Shown here: positions 1 through 5,708 of the stretch, piece by piece
How the letters are laid out: every line of letters starts with the position of its first letter
Position numbering within the stretch: position 1 is the first letter of the stretch
Assembly: GCA_013697365.1 (NCBI GenBank)
Contig: JACCXA010000304.1
Span: forward strand, 1 to 5,722
Length of the DNA: 5,722 nt
From: Chthoniobacterales bacterium
GTDB taxonomy: Bacteria > Verrucomicrobiota > Verrucomicrobiia > Chthoniobacterales > UBA10450
Direction: 5' to 3'
Translations under genes and position numbers: made by a program
The notes under the pieces: model-generated
The model's input: only the letters and a program-made list of their open reading frames with translations
The model's database searches: none
Told to the model about the DNA's origin: nothing

Positions 1-252
1 GTTGTCCGAGCTATGGCGGAAGGAGCGCGAAAACATTCCGGAGCGGTCCACGCGCTCGCCACGACAGGCGTTGCCGGTCCCGGCGGAGGGTCCGCGGAAA
101 AACCGGCGGGCACGGTCTACATTGCGCTCGCCTCTGCTGATCGCGAGACGGAAGTGCTGCGGCGTCGCTTCCAAACCGATCGCGAGACCTTCAAGCGCCT
201 CGCCACGCAGACCGCACTGGAAACACTGCGGCTCCGCTTGGTCGCTTCCTAG
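1..252 (+). CDS. cinA: CinA/PncC-family nicotinamide-nucleotide amidase, C-terminal fragment (5' end outside window)
   Basis: The reading frame is open from base 1 and ends at TAG (250-252), giving 83 residues. The segment reads AMAEGARKHSGA, then ATTGVAGPGGGSAEKPAGTVYIAL, which matches the conserved core of the CinA C-terminal (PncC) domain (typically TGIAGPGGG-x-x-KPVGTV). The final helix (about residues 58-82) has the usual pattern before the family's C-terminus. Family knowledge: this domain deamidates nicotinamide mononucleotide to nicotinate mononucleotide in the cytoplasm, feeding pyridine nucleotide salvage. The upstream part is missing, so I cannot tell a stand-alone PncC from a full-length CinA with an N-terminal MoaB-like domain. 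An internal ATG at 13 lies inside the conserved domain and is not the real start. It converges on the L,D-transpeptidase gene with 20 bp between the stops. NadD, elsewhere in the window, also acts in NAD metabolism, but the two are not in one operon. Confidence 0.88.
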   Translation, partial: VVRAMAEGARKHSGAVHALATTGVAGPGGGSAEKPAGTVYIALASADRETEVLRRRFQTDRETFKRLATQTALETLRLRLVAS

Positions 253-272
253 CCACCACCACCGCGCGGAAG

Positions 273-971
273 CTACGGCATCACTTCCACCGGGGTACCG
301 GTTTTGACCCGGTTGAAAAACATCTCGGCAGACTGGGGCGGCATACGAATGCATCCATGCGATGCTGGGTAGCCCGGGAGAATACCGATGTGCATGCCCA
401 CTCCGTCACCAGTCAGGCGCATGAACCAGAGCATGGGCGCCCCAACGAAATGAGTGCCGCTCGGAGCGGAATCGATCCGGACACTAACGCCGCTCCGGAC
501 AGTTCGTCCGGCGCGGTCCTTGAAATCGCCGTAGATGTTTGACCGGTGGTCCTTGTCCTTTTCCATGACGTTGAACCGGCCCGTAGGCGTCATGCCGGCC
601 CGCTTGCCGGAAGAGATTGGGGTGTCGATGGCAACGTCTTCGCCTGCCAGCAGGTAGGCGCGCTGTTTGGTAAGGGAAACTACGACGCGCGACTGATCGC
701 TCGCGAGGCTGTCGTAAACGCCCCTGTTAACGCTGATCGGCGCCTGCCGGCTGATTAACTCAGACGCTTTCCGCATCGGCTGAACTGGCGTTGGACCGGG
801 AGGGCGGGGTGCGGCTGGGCGCGGTGGTACTTGACGCGAATTGACGGGGCGCGGTGTGGCGCGGATCAAGCCAGGGCGGGGGGGCGGCTGCGCTTGCGCC
901 ACCTGAGCGACGGAAACGATCAAGCCGACGACGACGATCAGGCGCAAGAGTCGGGGGATCACGTGGTTCAA
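273..971 (-). CDS. Secreted L,D-transpeptidase (YkuD domain)
   Basis: This 232-residue protein probably forms or remodels 3-3 cross-links in peptidoglycan, or attaches proteins to it, in the periplasm. A signal peptide covers residues 1-27 (Arg in the n-region, hydrophobic core LIVVVGLIVSVAQ, cleavage likely after AQA). A Pro/Arg-rich linker follows (about 28-66). The YkuD domain runs from about 94 to the end: VVVSLTKQRAYLL opens it, SSGKRAGMTPTGRF (120-133) is the usual first loop, and H194 with SHGCIRMP (204-211) supplies the catalytic His and Cys207. The TTG start (971-969) overlaps the TGA of the upstream gene as TTGA, which points to translational coupling. There is no clear ribosome binding site. 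A GTG three codons later (962) is an alternative start and keeps the signal peptide. The partner upstream is a secreted, possibly lysozyme-like protein, which fits a shared cell-wall role. I see no missing catalytic residue. The exact physiological substrate cannot be told from the sequence. Confidence 0.93.
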   Translation of the reverse strand: MNHVIPRLLRLIVVVGLIVSVAQVAQAQPPPRPGLIRATPRPVNSRQVPPRPAAPRPPGPTPVQPMRKASELISRQAPISVNRGVYDSLASDQSRVVVSLTKQRAYLLAGEDVAIDTPISSGKRAGMTPTGRFNVMEKDKDHRSNIYGDFKDRAGRTVRSGVSVRIDSAPSGTHFVGAPMLWFMRLTGDGVGMHIGILPGYPASHGCIRMPPQSAEMFFNRVKTGTPVEVMP

Positions 972-1813
972 TGTGTGTAGGAGTTCACTCGCTGCAACCA
1001 GCCGGCGAGCCAGCGGGACTCCTTCCGTTCGGGCGGAGAATTTTCGACGCGTTGTGTCAGCACGGCCCGGGCCGACCGGCTGAATTCCTGGGCGCCACCC
1101 CCTCCTGCCTCGCTGCCGGTCATCCCTTGGAGAACTTGCAGCAAACCCCAGCCTCGCCCGCCGTAACGTTCCGTTTCGAGGAGGCCTTCACCTTTGAAAT
1201 TCACGTAATCAACCAGCGCATAACATCCCTGCGGCGTGCTGGCCACGCGTTCGAACTGACGTCTCACGTTGGCCCGGTCGGCCGCCGGAGCGCGCTCCAT
1301 CATTTTCGGCAGGGCTTGTTGCAAACGCCGCACCAGAAACTCGGTTTGCAGATCGACTGTGTCTGCCAGAAAGCTGCGTAATTCCCTTACGTCGGCCGAA
1401 TCGCTGACGGCCATAAATTCCCCGCGCGATTTCCAGGGACAACCGGTCTCGCGATTCTCCGCCACCACGCGGGGCAGTTTGACGTTTCGGCCCGCCGCAA
1501 AGTTAGCCAACTCCGGGAAACTCTCGTCAAAGGGGCCCCGCACGCCGCGCGGATACCAGATAAAATGGCCTATGCCGAGTGATGCGAAATTCTCCCCCGC
1601 ATTCCAGGAGGTAAGGCCGGCGACGGTTCCTCCGCATTCGTTTTGCCAAATCTTCCGGCCAATGCGCATCGCTTCGGCGCGCGAGAGATTGACACCCTCC
1701 GCGAAGGAGGTTGCCGCGCTTGCCAGACAAGCCGCGAGACCGCAAAAAAGGCGGACCCGCCCGAAAGGCCGGCGTCGTCTTGACGCATTGTTTTTCTCCA
1801 TTAGCGTGCACAC
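968..1813 (-). CDS. Secreted protein of unrecognised family with lysozyme-like hints
   Basis: This is a 281-residue protein with a signal peptide: an Arg-rich n-region (RRRR at 12-15), hydrophobic RLFCGLAACLASAATSFA, and likely cleavage after Ala38. The mature part has a striking block at about 51-88 (IGRKIWQNECGG, then TSWNAGE, then SLGIGHFIWYP). Further blocks are YVNFKGEG (203-210) and RGWGLLQVL (220-228). I have a general memory of conserved uncharacterised proteins with the same IWQNE...GIGHFIWYP pattern, but cannot name the family. A Glu (E59) followed by a Gly/Thr-rich segment and GIGHF resembles the active-site region of lysozyme-like hydrolases, and GWGLLQ recalls transglycosylase motifs. 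This is inference only. The GTG start at 1813 has AAGGGG 8 nt upstream; an in-frame ATG at 1801 is the alternative. It is the first gene of a pair whose second member is the coupled L,D-transpeptidase. It diverges from the FKBP gene, with 51 bp between the chosen starts. Confidence 0.85.
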   Translation of the reverse strand: MCTLMEKNNASRRRRPFGRVRLFCGLAACLASAATSFAEGVNLSRAEAMRIGRKIWQNECGGTVAGLTSWNAGENFASLGIGHFIWYPRGVRGPFDESFPELANFAAGRNVKLPRVVAENRETGCPWKSRGEFMAVSDSADVRELRSFLADTVDLQTEFLVRRLQQALPKMMERAPAADRANVRRQFERVASTPQGCYALVDYVNFKGEGLLETERYGGRGWGLLQVLQGMTGSEAGGGGAQEFSRSARAVLTQRVENSPPERKESRWLAGWLQRVNSYTH

Positions 1814-1864
1814 TCCCGCGACCCCTTGAACCCCTCAGGCGCCGGTTTTCCTCCGCAAATTCTC

Positions 1865-2668
1865 ATGAAACAATCCTGCATTTTTCTGGCGGCAATCCTT
1901 CTCGCTTCTCCGGGTTTCTCACAGGAGAACAACCAGCTGAAAGACGATAAGGACAAAGTTAGTTATAGCATCGGCCTCGATATCGGAAGCACCTTTAAGA
2001 AACAAAACATGGACATCAACCTCGACGCACTGGGCGCGGGGCTGAAGGATGCGCTCTCCGGCAACAAGCCCCAGCTGACCGAGGAGCAGGTCAAGGAAAC
2101 CATGACTGCCTACTCGAAGACGATGATGGAGAAACAAACCACAATGAACAAAGAAGCCGCCACGAAAAACGGAGCCGAAGGTGAGAAATTTCTCGCCGAA
2201 AATAAAAGCAAGGAAGGCGTCAAGACCACGGAAAGCGGTTTACAGTACAAGGTGGTCAAAGAGGGCAATGGCCCGATGCCGAAAAGTACCGACACCGTCG
2301 TCACGCATTACCGCGGCACGCTGCTGAATGGCAAAGAATTTGATAGCTCCCTCGCTCGGAACGAACCAGCAAGTTTCCCGGTCAATCGCGTCATCAAGGG
2401 ATGGACTGAAGCTTTGCAGATGATGAAGGTCGGCTCGAAATATCAGCTTTTCATCCCCGCTGCGCTGGCCTATGGCGAACGCGGAGCCGGCCAGGAGATC
2501 GGGCCGAACTCGACCTTGATCTTCGATGTCGAGTTGCTGGAAATTAAACCGCCGGCCGCCGCCGACGGTTCGCCGGCCTCGCAGACGAACGCGAGTCCTG
2601 GAGCCAAACCAGCGGCTAGTGCGGTCAAGCCCGAACCGAAACCGTCGCCCAAGCCGGAGAGCGAATAA
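1865..2668 (+). CDS. Secreted FKBP-type peptidyl-prolyl cis-trans isomerase (Mip/FkpA-like)
   Basis: This 267-residue periplasmic or surface folding catalyst isomerises X-Pro bonds. The start at ATG 1865 gives a clean signal peptide (MKQSCIFLAAILLASPGFS, cut near residue 19). The frame also opens at TTG 1826, but that adds 13 residues ahead of the signal peptide and is unlikely. Residues about 26-115 form the helical N-terminal dimerisation domain (KVSYSIGLDIGSTFKKQ...INLDALGAGLKDAL is typical of FKBP_N). The catalytic FKBP domain follows at about 143-226, with Y149, GKEFDSS (156-162), NRVIKGW (174-180) and LAYGERG (201-207). The order matches Mip, FkpA and FklB. After the fold ends at LLEIKPP, a low-complexity tail of about 40 residues rich in Pro, Ala, Lys and Ser (230-267) is not part of the enzyme and may be disordered or contact the envelope. 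No Shine-Dalgarno is visible ahead of the ATG. The gene stands alone: divergent from the lysozyme-like gene, convergent with rsfS. Confidence 0.93.
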   Translation: MKQSCIFLAAILLASPGFSQENNQLKDDKDKVSYSIGLDIGSTFKKQNMDINLDALGAGLKDALSGNKPQLTEEQVKETMTAYSKTMMEKQTTMNKEAATKNGAEGEKFLAENKSKEGVKTTESGLQYKVVKEGNGPMPKSTDTVVTHYRGTLLNGKEFDSSLARNEPASFPVNRVIKGWTEALQMMKVGSKYQLFIPAALAYGERGAGQEIGPNSTLIFDVELLEIKPPAAADGSPASQTNASPGAKPAASAVKPEPKPSPKPESE

Positions 2669-2689
2669 TTTCGCTGCAGTGGCCGGTTC

Positions 2690-3043
2690 TCAAGCCACCG
2701 GTTCCCACGCCAGGCGCGGGGCATCTCCCCAGAGATCTTCCAGGCTATAGAAGGCGCGCTTCTCGGCGTGGAAGATGTGCACGATGACCTGCAAGTAATC
2801 GAGCACGATCCATTGGCTGGCCGGGAACCCATCGACCGCCACGGGACGCACATTGTGCTCCCGCTTGAGCTGCGCTTCGACCTCTCCCGCGATCGCCTTC
2901 AGTTGCGGCTCCGAAGCGGCCGAGCAGATCACAAAGAAGTCGGTAAACGTAGAGATGTCCCGCAGATCGAGCACCACGATCTCCTCAGCCTTTTTGTTCG
3001 ACGCAAACTCGGCGCAGGTTTTCGCTAGATCTTCCGAGGTTAT
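2690..3043 (-). CDS. rsfS: Ribosomal silencing factor RsfS, probable AUA start
   Basis: RsfS (DUF143/Iojap family) binds uL14 on the large subunit and blocks subunit joining when nutrients are low. The core is plain: KKAEEIVVLDLRDISTFTDFFVI (17-39), SEPQLKAIAGEVEAQLK (44-60), and DGFPASQWIVLDYLQVIVHIFHAEKRAFYSLEDLWGDA (71-108). The frame has no ATG, GTG or TTG near the expected N-terminus. The nearest upstream ATG (3193) would add 50 residues that are only the out-of-frame reading of nadD and match nothing in the family. The first in-frame GTG downstream would remove the first helix. ATA at 3043-3041 places the N-terminus where the family usually begins, giving 117 residues. It has AGGAG 8 nt upstream and overlaps the nadD stop as ATAA, the same geometry as ATGA overlaps. 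A G-to-A change, natural or a sequencing error, from an ATGA overlap would explain it. Pairing with nadD is the classic arrangement. Identity is near certain; the start is inferred. Confidence 0.93.
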   Translation of the reverse strand: MTSEDLAKTCAEFASNKKAEEIVVLDLRDISTFTDFFVICSAASEPQLKAIAGEVEAQLKREHNVRPVAVDGFPASQWIVLDYLQVIVHIFHAEKRAFYSLEDLWGDAPRLAWEPVA

Positions 3044-3612
3044 CTGATGGGCTCCTGGTAAAGCTGGTGCCGCTGGATGATCTCCTCGACACCTGGTGGG
3101 ACGAGATAACGAATAGAGCGCCCGGTGGCAACCCTGTTTCTGATCTCGGTCGACGAAATGTCGATCTGCCGCCTGATCGCTGGATAAGCGCATCTAGCGG
3201 GCGCAGTCAGGCCGCGATCAAGCACGACAAATTGCACCAGGCGCCTCAACTCCTCGATGCGATGCCACGTATCCAGTCTCGGCAAATTGTCCGAACCAAG
3301 AAGGTAGAAGATTTCCGGGCGGTCTTCGCGCGACCGTAATTCTTCGATCGTGTCGATCGTATAGGAAGGAGGCGGACGATGAAGCTCCAACTCGTCCAGG
3401 ATGAAGCATGCGTTCGCTTCGAGCGCGCTGCGTAACATTTCGAGTCGAAGACCCGCCGGCGTTGTCGTTTGCTCGAGTTTGTGCGGCGAAATTGCCGCCG
3501 GCACAAAGATGACTCGCTCGAGGTTAAGCTGCTCCAACGCCTCGCGCGCGAGGATCAGGTGCGCGTGATGAATAGGATCAAAGGTTCCACCATACACGCC
3601 GATCTTTCTCAC
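3040..3612 (-). CDS. nadD: Nicotinate-nucleotide adenylyltransferase NadD
   Basis: NadD transfers AMP from ATP to nicotinate mononucleotide, making deamido-NAD in the cytoplasm. The 190-residue length is typical of the family. Residues 4-20 read IGVYGGTFDPIHHAHLI, the nucleotidyltransferase phosphate-binding motif. It reads HHAH where most members have HxGH, a mild Gly-to-Ala change. FVPAAISPHK (36-45) and the GSDNLPRLDTWHRIEEL block (106-122) are NadD hallmarks, as is ISSTEIRNRV (152-161) near the C-terminus. The start is GTG at 3612, five codons before the GTFDP strand. The frame stays open to 3834, but the extra 74 residues precede the usual N-terminus and lie antisense to nagZ, so they are not counted. 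The ribosome binding site is weak: an AGGG only 3 nt before the start. It is the first gene of a nadD-rsfS pair, whose junction overlaps by 4 bp if rsfS starts at ATA. It diverges from nagZ with 81 bp between the starts. Confidence 0.95.
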   Translation of the reverse strand: MRKIGVYGGTFDPIHHAHLILAREALEQLNLERVIFVPAAISPHKLEQTTTPAGLRLEMLRSALEANACFILDELELHRPPPSYTIDTIEELRSREDRPEIFYLLGSDNLPRLDTWHRIEELRRLVQFVVLDRGLTAPARCAYPAIRRQIDISSTEIRNRVATGRSIRYLVPPGVEEIIQRHQLYQEPIR

Positions 3613-3657
3613 GTGCCCTAGTCTAGTGTCTCCGCTCTCACGGGCAAACAACTGCTG

Positions 3658-3672
3658 GCGCGATCGTCGCGC
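3658..3672. promoter_or_regulatory. Perfect 6-bp dyad in the nadD/nagZ divergent intergenic region
   Basis: GCGCGA, a TCG spacer, then TCGCGC make a perfect 6-bp inverted repeat in the 81-bp gap between the divergent nadD and nagZ starts. It could be an operator or a small hairpin in a 5' leader. Short GC-rich dyads also arise by chance in DNA of this composition, and no convincing -35/-10 pair was found in the gap on either strand. Confidence 0.25.
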
Positions 3673-3693
3673 AATTCTAAGTTCCCGAACCTC

Positions 3694-4794
3694 ATGCTGC
3701 GCGATCAACTCGGTCAGCTTCTCCTTGCTGGTGTGCCAGGGCTGGAGCTCGATGTGGCAAGCGCTGCACTTTTCCGGAGGGTTCAGCCCGGCGGCTACAT
3801 CCTTTTCGGGAGAAACATCACGAGCGCTCTGCAATTACGAAAGCTGATCGACGACCTGCGCGATCTGAGCGACTTCGAGCCAATCATCACGATCGACCAG
3901 GAAGGGGGGCGCGTTTCGCGTTTGCGCCTGATTGGCAACGAACCGCCGAACGCGCAGCAACTACGCGAGAAGAACGACATTTCTCTGGTGCGTCGACACG
4001 GCCAGATCACCGGCCGGCTCCTTCGGCTCTTTGGTTTTAACCTCGACCTCTGTCCGGTGCTCGACATCTCCTTCGACGATGAGGCGGACAACTCACTGCG
4101 AAGCCGCTGCTACGGTCGCGATGTTGAGGAGGTGGTTCGGCTGGCCGGTGCTTTTAATGCCGCGCTACGGGAGGAGGGCATCAAGAGTTGCGGTAAACAT
4201 TTCCCTGGCTACTCCGCGGCGGGTGTGGATGCGCATCATGATTTGCCCAGGATTGATCGTTCGCGCTCCGAACTGGAGGACGAAGAGTTGGCCGTCTTCC
4301 GACAGCTCGCTTCGCAGCTCGACAGCATGATGATTTGTCACGCCTGGTATCCCTGTTTTGATCAGGAGAGAACGCCCGCCTCCTTGTCTCCGCGCGTCGT
4401 CAGCGAGGTTCTGCGCCGCGAGCTGGAGTTCGACGGGCTTGTCATGACGGACGACCTCGACATGGGCGCGATCTACAATGAATACTCGCTCGAAGAGACG
4501 ATTCGCCTGGCCATTGCGGCCGGCAACGATCTGGCCATGATTTGCCACCGGGTGGACGCAATCGGTGAAGCGCGGGACGCTCTCGCAGGGGTAGCGCGGG
4601 GTGACCTTGATCGCGCACTCGGAAATGTCTCCTCTTTCAAGGAGCAGATGACGTCCCCGCACGCGTTCTCGGAGGAAGCCTTCCACCGCCTCGATGAGGA
4701 AGTCTGGGACCTGCGGGTGGCCGTGCTGGGCGCAAAAGAAGCGGCGAAGCGAAGTCCCGAAGACGGCAAACGTTCGCCAGTTGAGACCTACTGA
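3694..4794 (+). CDS. nagZ: Beta-N-acetylhexosaminidase NagZ (glycoside hydrolase family 3)
   Basis: This 366-residue cytoplasmic enzyme has no signal peptide. Family role: it removes GlcNAc from GlcNAc-anhydroMurNAc peptides during cell-wall recycling. The N-terminal LRDQLGQLLLAGVPG and GGYILFGRNI (33-42) begin the GH3 barrel. TIDQEGGRVSRLR (66-78) is the substrate-binding signature. KHFPGYSAAGVDAHHDLP (168-185) is the loop carrying the Asp179/His181 acid-base dyad. FDGLVMTDDLDMGAI (246-260) contains the nucleophile, probably D253. Two features differ from common NagZ loops: Y173 where His is usual (KHFPGH), and the Ser-Ala-Ala-Gly stretch. The dyad itself is intact. The last 20 or so residues (KRSPEDGKRSPVETY) are a charged, degenerate tail past the enzyme fold. 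ATG 3694 is the expected start but has no Shine-Dalgarno. It is transcribed away from nadD and ahead of the zinc-ribbon gene. Other GH3 hexosaminidase activities cannot be excluded by sequence alone. Confidence 0.92.
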   Translation: MLRDQLGQLLLAGVPGLELDVASAALFRRVQPGGYILFGRNITSALQLRKLIDDLRDLSDFEPIITIDQEGGRVSRLRLIGNEPPNAQQLREKNDISLVRRHGQITGRLLRLFGFNLDLCPVLDISFDDEADNSLRSRCYGRDVEEVVRLAGAFNAALREEGIKSCGKHFPGYSAAGVDAHHDLPRIDRSRSELEDEELAVFRQLASQLDSMMICHAWYPCFDQERTPASLSPRVVSEVLRRELEFDGLVMTDDLDMGAIYNEYSLEETIRLAIAAGNDLAMICHRVDAIGEARDALAGVARGDLDRALGNVSSFKEQMTSPHAFSEEAFHRLDEEVWDLRVAVLGAKEAAKRSPEDGKRSPVETY

Positions 4795-4830
4795 AGTGGG
4801 CGCCACTTGCTAACACCCTTCGGATGGGTG
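4794..4830 (+). terminator. Tandem hairpins just after nagZ, possible terminator or 3' stabiliser
   Basis: AAGTGG (4794-4799), loop GCG, CCACTT (4803-4808) form a perfect 6-bp stem that begins in the nagZ stop codon. Five bases later CACCC (4814-4818) and GGGTG (4826-4830) enclose a 7-base loop containing TTCGG. There is no run of T after either stem, so a classical intrinsic terminator is not shown. An alternative longer fold pairs GGCGCCACTT (4799-4808) with AAGTGCGCC (4843-4851) with one bulge. The position right after a stop codon suggests termination or mRNA protection. Confidence 0.35.
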
Positions 4831-4877
4831 GGCAGGCGACAAAAGTGCGCCACAACGGCGCCCAGCCTGCCGCGTAA

Positions 4878-4904
4878 TTGACGCCATCCGCCGCAGCCCA
4901 TAAT
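4878..4904 (+). promoter_or_regulatory. Possible sigma70-type promoter for the zinc-ribbon gene
   Basis: TTGACG (4878-4883, 5 of 6 to TTGACA) and CATAAT (4899-4904, 5 of 6 to TATAAT) are separated by 15 bp, shorter than the usual 17. Transcription would begin about 4911, within a few bases of the GTG start at 4913, so the message would be leaderless or nearly so. The short spacing keeps confidence moderate. Confidence 0.4.
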
Positions 4905-4912
4905 CTTCGCGC

Positions 4913-5617
4913 GTGCAACCGGAACTCGAGCAACTGCTCATTCTTCAGGATCGAGATCAGAAGATTAAGAAGATCCGGGCCGAGATTAAATCAGTGCCCT
5001 TGCAGCAGGCGCAGCTGGAGGGCCGGCTCGTCAGCAGCGCCGCCAACCTGGAGGCCGCCAAGCTGCGAGCGCGCGAGGTGGAAGTGCACCGGAAAAAACT
5101 GGAGCTCGACGCGGGCACGCGCACGGAAAGCATCAATCGGCTCAAAACGCAGCAGTATGAAACGCGCAAAAACGATGAATTCCGCGCGATGGGGAACGAA
5201 ATCGAGCGTTACGAGAAGGAAATCCTCGTGATCGAAGACCAGGAGCTTGAACTGATGGATCAGGTCGACAAGCTGAAAGTCGCGGTGGCCGCAGAAGAAA
5301 AAAAAGCGAGCGAGGCGCGCGAGTCCGTGGCCCGGCAAGTTTCAGATCTGGAGGAGAAGGCGAAAGTGCTCGAAATTCGGCTGGAAGAATTGAGCAAAGA
5401 TCGGGCAGAGATTGTGGGCCGGATCGAGGAGGATATCATCGACCGCTTCGAACGATTGTTTGCGAGTAAAGGCGACGCGGCAGTCGTCCCGCTCAATCAC
5501 GAAATCTGCACCGGCTGTCACATGAAAATCACGGCCCAAACCGTGCATCGGGTGAAGAGCGGCCGCGAGATCGTGAGCTGCGAACAGTGTGGGCGGATTT
5601 TATATTTCGCCGAGTAA
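4913..5617 (+). CDS. Coiled-coil protein with C-terminal C4 zinc ribbon (DUF164 / CT398-HP0958 type)
   Basis: This 234-residue cytoplasmic protein is almost entirely helical from 1 to about 185, with heptad-like charged repeats consistent with a long antiparallel coiled coil. The middle segment ETRKNDEFRAMGNEIERYE (83-101) matches the conserved hinge of this family. A zinc ribbon closes it: CTGC (199-202) and CEQC (223-226), then GRILYF. The length fits the family. Known relatives include Helicobacter HP0958 (FlgZ), which binds RpoN and flagellin mRNA, and Chlamydia CT398 (CdsZ), linked to sigma54 and type III secretion. Many members have no known role, so I assign none here. The start is well fixed: an in-frame TAA at 4901-4903 leaves only GTG 4913 before the conserved N-terminus (MQPELEQLLILQDRDQKI). 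Only nine bases separate them, with no Shine-Dalgarno. It follows nagZ after 118 bp and may have its own promoter. Confidence 0.9.
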   Translation: MQPELEQLLILQDRDQKIKKIRAEIKSVPLQQAQLEGRLVSSAANLEAAKLRAREVEVHRKKLELDAGTRTESINRLKTQQYETRKNDEFRAMGNEIERYEKEILVIEDQELELMDQVDKLKVAVAAEEKKASEARESVARQVSDLEEKAKVLEIRLEELSKDRAEIVGRIEEDIIDRFERLFASKGDAAVVPLNHEICTGCHMKITAQTVHRVKSGREIVSCEQCGRILYFAE

Positions 5618-5638
5618 CGCCGCGACCTGTATTTCTTC

Positions 5639-5708
5639 TGTAGCGGCGGTCTATGACCGCCGTTCGCCCGCGCAGCATCGCGTTTCGGAGGTCACAGACC
5701 GCCCTAAA
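5639..5708. repeat. Pair of inverted palindromic repeats (REP-like intergenic element)
   Basis: CGGCGGTC (5644-5651), loop TAT, GACCGCCG (5655-5662) is a perfect 8-bp stem. A second palindrome at 5687-5703 has GGTC, ACA, GACC at its centre and outer GG/CC pairs with one mismatch. Its sequence GGAGGTCACAGACCGCC agrees at 15 of 17 positions with the reverse complement of the first core (GGCGGTCATAGACCGCC), so the two copies face each other. The flanks also mirror: TGTAGC on the left, and a decayed CCTAAA on the right. This is the layout of REP/BIME-type elements. I recall similar GGCGGTC-TAT-GACCGCC repeats between genes of Verrucomicrobia but cannot verify it here. It lies just after the zinc-ribbon stop, so it might also end transcription. 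No gene is seen from 5618 to the window end. Confidence 0.65.

Noticed and set aside
1780..1808. TTGACG as a -35 box for the FKBP gene
   Set aside because: No acceptable -10 hexamer lies 15-19 bp downstream.
1269..1829. 186-codon open frame on the plus strand, and a similar one at 854-1381
   Set aside because: Both are Arg/Ser/Pro-rich shadows antisense to the lysozyme-like and L,D-transpeptidase genes; long stop-free antisense frames are expected in GC-rich coding DNA.
1826..1864. TTG start for the FKBP gene
   Set aside because: It would put 13 residues ahead of a complete signal peptide that begins at ATG 1865.
2677..2701. Hairpin terminator between the convergent FKBP and rsfS genes
   Set aside because: Only two competing 5-bp stems (GTGGC/GCCAC and CCGGT/ACCGG) are present, with 9-10-base loops and no T-run.
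3044..3193. ATG-started rsfS reaching back to 3193
   Set aside because: The added 50 residues are nadD read out of frame and match nothing expected for RsfS. The AGGAG-spaced ATA fits the family N-terminus.
3613..3834. 74-residue N-terminal extension of nadD, with a CSACH motif
   Set aside because: The extension lies ahead of the family's normal start, runs antisense into the nagZ 5' coding region, and GTG 3612 gives a standard-length NadD.
4165..4806. 213-codon open frame on the minus strand
   Set aside because: It is fully antisense to nagZ, whose catalytic motifs are intact. The translated sequence has no recognisable domain.
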